Source of the DNA: Phycisphaeraceae bacterium
Lineage (GTDB): Bacteria; Planctomycetota; Phycisphaerae; Phycisphaerales; Phycisphaeraceae
Direction of reading: 5' to 3'
Length of the DNA: 10,419 nt
Assembly (NCBI GenBank): GCA_003551485.1
Contig: PUMS01000301.1
Location: forward strand, 1-10,419
Shown here: piece after piece, positions 6,988 through 10,419 of the stretch
Position numbering within the stretch: the first letter of the stretch is position 1
How the letters are laid out: the number at the start of each line of letters is the position of its first letter
Program-made: the position numbers and the translations under genes
The notes under the pieces: generated by a model
Databases searched by the model: none
Told to the model about the DNA's origin: nothing
What the model saw: the letters and a program-made list of their open reading frames with translations, nothing else

Positions 6988-8394
6988 ATGCCCCACCCCC
7001 CAAGGCTGATCGACCACAACCCGGACACGCGCTTCGCACGGCCACCGCTGGAGGCGCCGCGATGGCGGCTGGCGGGCCATGCCGTGCGGGCCGAGCTTGA
7101 CGGGGGCGGCGGCGGCGGGAGGGGCGGCGGGGCTGAGCCCCGGCGCATCTTGCTCGGCGGCGACTGGGCGGCGGTGCGCGAGTTCGAAGATTGCCACCGC
7201 CGCGAGCCGTCGCAACTCTACGGCGATCTGCACCCGCGCATCCGCGAAGCCGACCTGTCGGTGGTTAACCTCGAATGCCCCCTCGGTGGCGATGAGCCCA
7301 TCCCCAAGGATGGTCCCAACTTCCGCTGCGACCCCGCCTGCGCCCCGGCCATCGCCGGCGCCGGGTTCCACGTCGCTTCGCTGGCCAACAACCACATCTT
7401 CGACCAGGGCGCCGCCGGCGTGCACTCGACGCTGCGGGCCTGCCGCGAGGCCGGGCTGCTGACCGTCGGTGCCGGGGCCGATCTCGCCCACGCCATGGCG
7501 CCGCTGCGGGTCGAGGCCGGTGGATACACCATCGGCCTGCTCGCCCTGGCCGACACCGAGGAGGGCATGGCCGGCGAGACGATCGGCGGGGCAGGGCCCG
7601 TCTTCAACGTTCACGTGCTGGACCGCTGCCGGGCCCTCGCGGCGGAGTCGGATGTGGCTCTGGTGATCGTTCACGGCGGCAAGGAATACGCCCCGGTGCC
7701 CCCGCCGTACTGGTACGAGCAGTTGCTGGCCATCGCCTCGACCGGCGTGGATGCCGTCATCGGGCATCACCCCCACGTGCCCCAGGGCATGACGGTGGCG
7801 CGCGCGGCGCGCGCGTCGGACAGCGTGACCCGGAAGGCGGTGCCGGTGGTGTTCAGCACCGGCAACTTCGTCTTCCCGCCGCGCCGGCCCACCGCGGTGA
7901 TGGCACCGTGGATGAGCCTGGGCTACCTGGTCGAGCTGCACCTGGACAACGGGCGCATCGCCGCCGTCGAGCTGGTGCCCTACCACATCACAGCACCCAC
8001 GGGCGTTCGCGGCCTGGACGATGAGCAGATGCCCCATTTCGCCACCTTCATCGAGGCACTGAGCGAGCCGTTGCACCAGCCGGAACAGGTCGAGGCCTGG
8101 TTCGATGCCGCGGTGGATTACTTCTGGACCCAGGAATGGTGCCGCCGCGTGGAAGGGCTCACGGCGAAGCTGTGCCGCGATGACCCCGCCGGCCTGCGCC
8201 ACGGCCGCAGCCACTTCCGCAGCCGCCCTCACGCCACGCTCATCGACCGCGTCATCCACCGCAAGCTGACCGGCGCCTTCGCCACCAGCCCGCCCGAGCT
8301 CACCGCCCGCATCGAACAGTGGTTCGGCGCCACATGGCCCACGCGGGCGCTCGTGCAACCATCAGCCGCGTGCGGTCAGCGGAATCCGCCCTGA
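6988..8394 (+). CDS. CapA-family (PGA_cap) metallophosphatase-like protein
   Basis: This 468-residue protein has the PGA_cap motifs in order: LLGGDW (D59), NLECPLG (94-100), LANNHIFDQG (132-141), VHGGKEY (228-234), VIGHHPHVPQG (257-267) and FSTGNFVF (289-296). The Asp/Asn/His residues in these resemble the metal site of calcineurin-like phosphoesterases. CapA/PgsA members are needed for poly-gamma-glutamate capsule synthesis, but many relatives have no known role. CapA itself is membrane-anchored; here no N-terminal membrane helix is seen, so it is probably cytosolic. A Gly-rich run (about 39-48) links a short N-terminal segment to the catalytic domain. Residues about 340-468 form an extra C-terminal region I do not recognise. 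I chose the ATG at 6988 (AAGGA 10 bases upstream) over a TTG at 6982. It follows the M14 gene by 6 bases. Its stop codon lies in the first bases of the downstream repeat array. Confidence 0.83.
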   Translation: MPHPPRLIDHNPDTRFARPPLEAPRWRLAGHAVRAELDGGGGGGRGGGAEPRRILLGGDWAAVREFEDCHRREPSQLYGDLHPRIREADLSVVNLECPLGGDEPIPKDGPNFRCDPACAPAIAGAGFHVASLANNHIFDQGAAGVHSTLRACREAGLLTVGAGADLAHAMAPLRVEAGGYTIGLLALADTEEGMAGETIGGAGPVFNVHVLDRCRALAAESDVALVIVHGGKEYAPVPPPYWYEQLLAIASTGVDAVIGHHPHVPQGMTVARAARASDSVTRKAVPVVFSTGNFVFPPRRPTAVMAPWMSLGYLVELHLDNGRIAAVELVPYHITAPTGVRGLDDEQMPHFATFIEALSEPLHQPEQVEAWFDAAVDYFWTQEWCRRVEGLTAKLCRDDPAGLRHGRSHFRSRPHATLIDRVIHRKLTGAFATSPPELTARIEQWFGATWPTRALVQPSAACGQRNPP

Positions 8395-8402
8395 AAATCC
8401 TG

Positions 8403-8510
8403 CTCCCTCTCCCTCTAGGAGAGGGCCGGGGAGAGGGGAGATACGCAGCGCGGGTCCGGATCTTCCCTCACCCCCGGCCCCTCTCCCGCCCCCGGAAGGG
8501 GAGAGGGGGG
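8403..8510. repeat. Inverted-arm core of repeat unit 1
   Basis: The left arm (8403-8438) and right arm (8464-8510) face each other, as in the hydrolase-borne copy. The left arm has lost the GGTGGG centre (CCCTCTAGGAGAGGG) and the right arm has an altered centre (CCGCCCCCGGAAGGGG), so this copy is more diverged than unit 2. Confidence 0.75.
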
Positions 8511-8581
8511 AAAGGGCCACCCGCGCTTTTCATCCTCGTGGGCGCGGCGCCGCCTCATGAGACACTGCCCTGAAAATAACT

Positions 8582-8677
8582 CCCTCTCCCGGTGGGAGAG
8601 GGCCGGGGTGAGGGGAGATACGCAGCGCGGGTCCGGATCTTCCCTCACCCCCGGCCCCTCTCCCGGTGGGAGAGGGG
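8582..8677. repeat. Inverted-arm core of repeat unit 2
   Basis: The left arm (8582-8615) and right arm (8642-8677) each contain the hairpin CTCTCCCGGTGGGAGAG, and the two arms are mutually complementary. This is the best-preserved copy in the window and the best query for finding others. Confidence 0.82.
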
Positions 8678-8775
8678 AGAAGAGCCGGCCGCGAATTTCA
8701 TCCTTGTGGGTGAGGCGCCAGCCTCATGGGACACTGCTCTGAAACGCGACTCCCCCCAGGCCCTCTCACCTTTCC

Positions 8776-8801
8776 GGGGTTGGCAGAGGGGAGCCAACCC
8801 C
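8776..8801 (+). other. Strong hairpin just upstream of argH
   Basis: A perfect 9-base inverted repeat (GGGGTTGGC / GCCAACCCC) with an 8-base loop ends 23 bases before the argH start. It overlaps the degraded third repeat unit. There is no T-run, so it is not an obvious terminator. In an mRNA leader it could affect argH translation, but no second competing structure is visible. Confidence 0.45.
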
Positions 8802-8824
8802 CATCGGCGGCTACACTCTCGGCC

Positions 8825-10276
<1,452 letters not shown>

Positions 10277-10419
10277 AAGCCGCGCCGGGTGCCATTGGCG
10301 TCTTGTCCACCCGTGTCAATGCTCGACGCCGGGGGCACTGACTGACAAGCAGTCGATGCACCCGCTCCACCCTGGTCATCCGGCCCCGGCCATTCTGGCA
10401 TACCGCTGCCCAGTAAACC

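Larger units (their letters stand above)
8389..8793. repeat. Tandem array of a composite palindromic repeat
   Basis: Unit 1 (8389-8567, 179 bases) and unit 2 (8568-8736, 169 bases) are tandem copies starting CCCTGAAAAT and ending CACTG. A third, degraded start (from 8737, CTCTGAAA) runs to about 8793. Each full unit holds a left C/G-rich arm, a spacer with ATACGCAGCGCGGGTCCGGA, a right inverted arm, and a tail with the TTTCATCCT and CCTCATG blocks. Positions 8418-8488 and 8595-8665 are identical except for one base (A8432 versus T8609). In unit 2 the tail also has TGAGGC-GCCA-GCCTCA, a third small hairpin. The array fills the gap between the capA-like gene and argH. Open frames across it (both strands) are translations of the repeat, not genes. 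Confidence 0.88.

Noticed and set aside
6856..8358. Antisense open frame of 500 codons opposite the CapA-like gene
   Set aside because: No recognisable motif, and the composition is typical of shadow frames. The plus-strand PGA_cap motifs are unambiguous.
8389..8736. CRISPR array
   Set aside because: Only two full units, with a period of 169-179 bases and internal inverted arms. There are no short identical repeats with unique spacers and no cas genes.
8319..8742. Small open frames in the gap before argH
   Set aside because: They are translations of the tandem repeat units (PLPLGEGRGEG-type strings), and both copies give the same peptide pattern.
10277..10419. A gene or terminator after argH
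   Set aside because: Only a 5-base inverted repeat (GACTG / CAGTC) without a T-run is seen, and minus-strand frames here lack a start signal or motif.

Overview
The window is GC-rich bacterial DNA with dense coding on both strands. A plausible source is a planctomycete of the Phycisphaerae type. The reasons are a type IV pilus PilM/PilN/PilO set with unusually long disordered insertions, a PilP-position protein anchored by a membrane helix rather than as a visible lipoprotein, and abundant C/G-rich palindromic repeats between and inside genes. This assignment is inference; there is no rRNA or other taxonomic marker here.

Left part, minus strand (1-3441): a type IV pilus alignment-complex operon transcribed right to left, pilM, pilN, pilO, then a gene cut by the window edge that sits where pilP normally is. 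PilM (cytoplasmic, actin-like) should bind the N-terminal tail of PilN. PilN and PilO form the inner-membrane pair with coiled coils and ferredoxin-like periplasmic domains, and the fourth protein would link them toward the secretin.

Middle, plus strand: a 489-base divergent intergenic region (3442-3930) holding a REP-like palindrome is followed by a SlyD-type FKBP prolyl isomerase. After 31 bases comes a probable lipoprotein alpha/beta hydrolase that carries a dispersed palindromic repeat inside its reading frame. A second, diverged REP-like copy lies in the next gap. Then comes a closely spaced pair (6-base gap): an M14 zinc carboxypeptidase resembling cytosolic carboxypeptidases, and a CapA-family (PGA_cap) metallophosphatase-like protein.

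Right part: a 430-base gap (8395-8824) is filled by two tandem units, and a third broken one, of a 169-179-base element built from the same inverted G/C-rich arms as the repeat inside the hydrolase. The element starts so close to the capA-like gene that it supplies that gene's stop codon. A complete argH (argininosuccinate lyase, last step of arginine synthesis) follows. The last 143 bases (10277-10419) show no gene or convincing signal.

No CRISPR array, tRNA, rRNA, transposase or phage gene was seen. The main unusual points are the repeat-in-gene insertion, its relation to the tandem array before argH, and the carboxypeptidase/CapA pairing.
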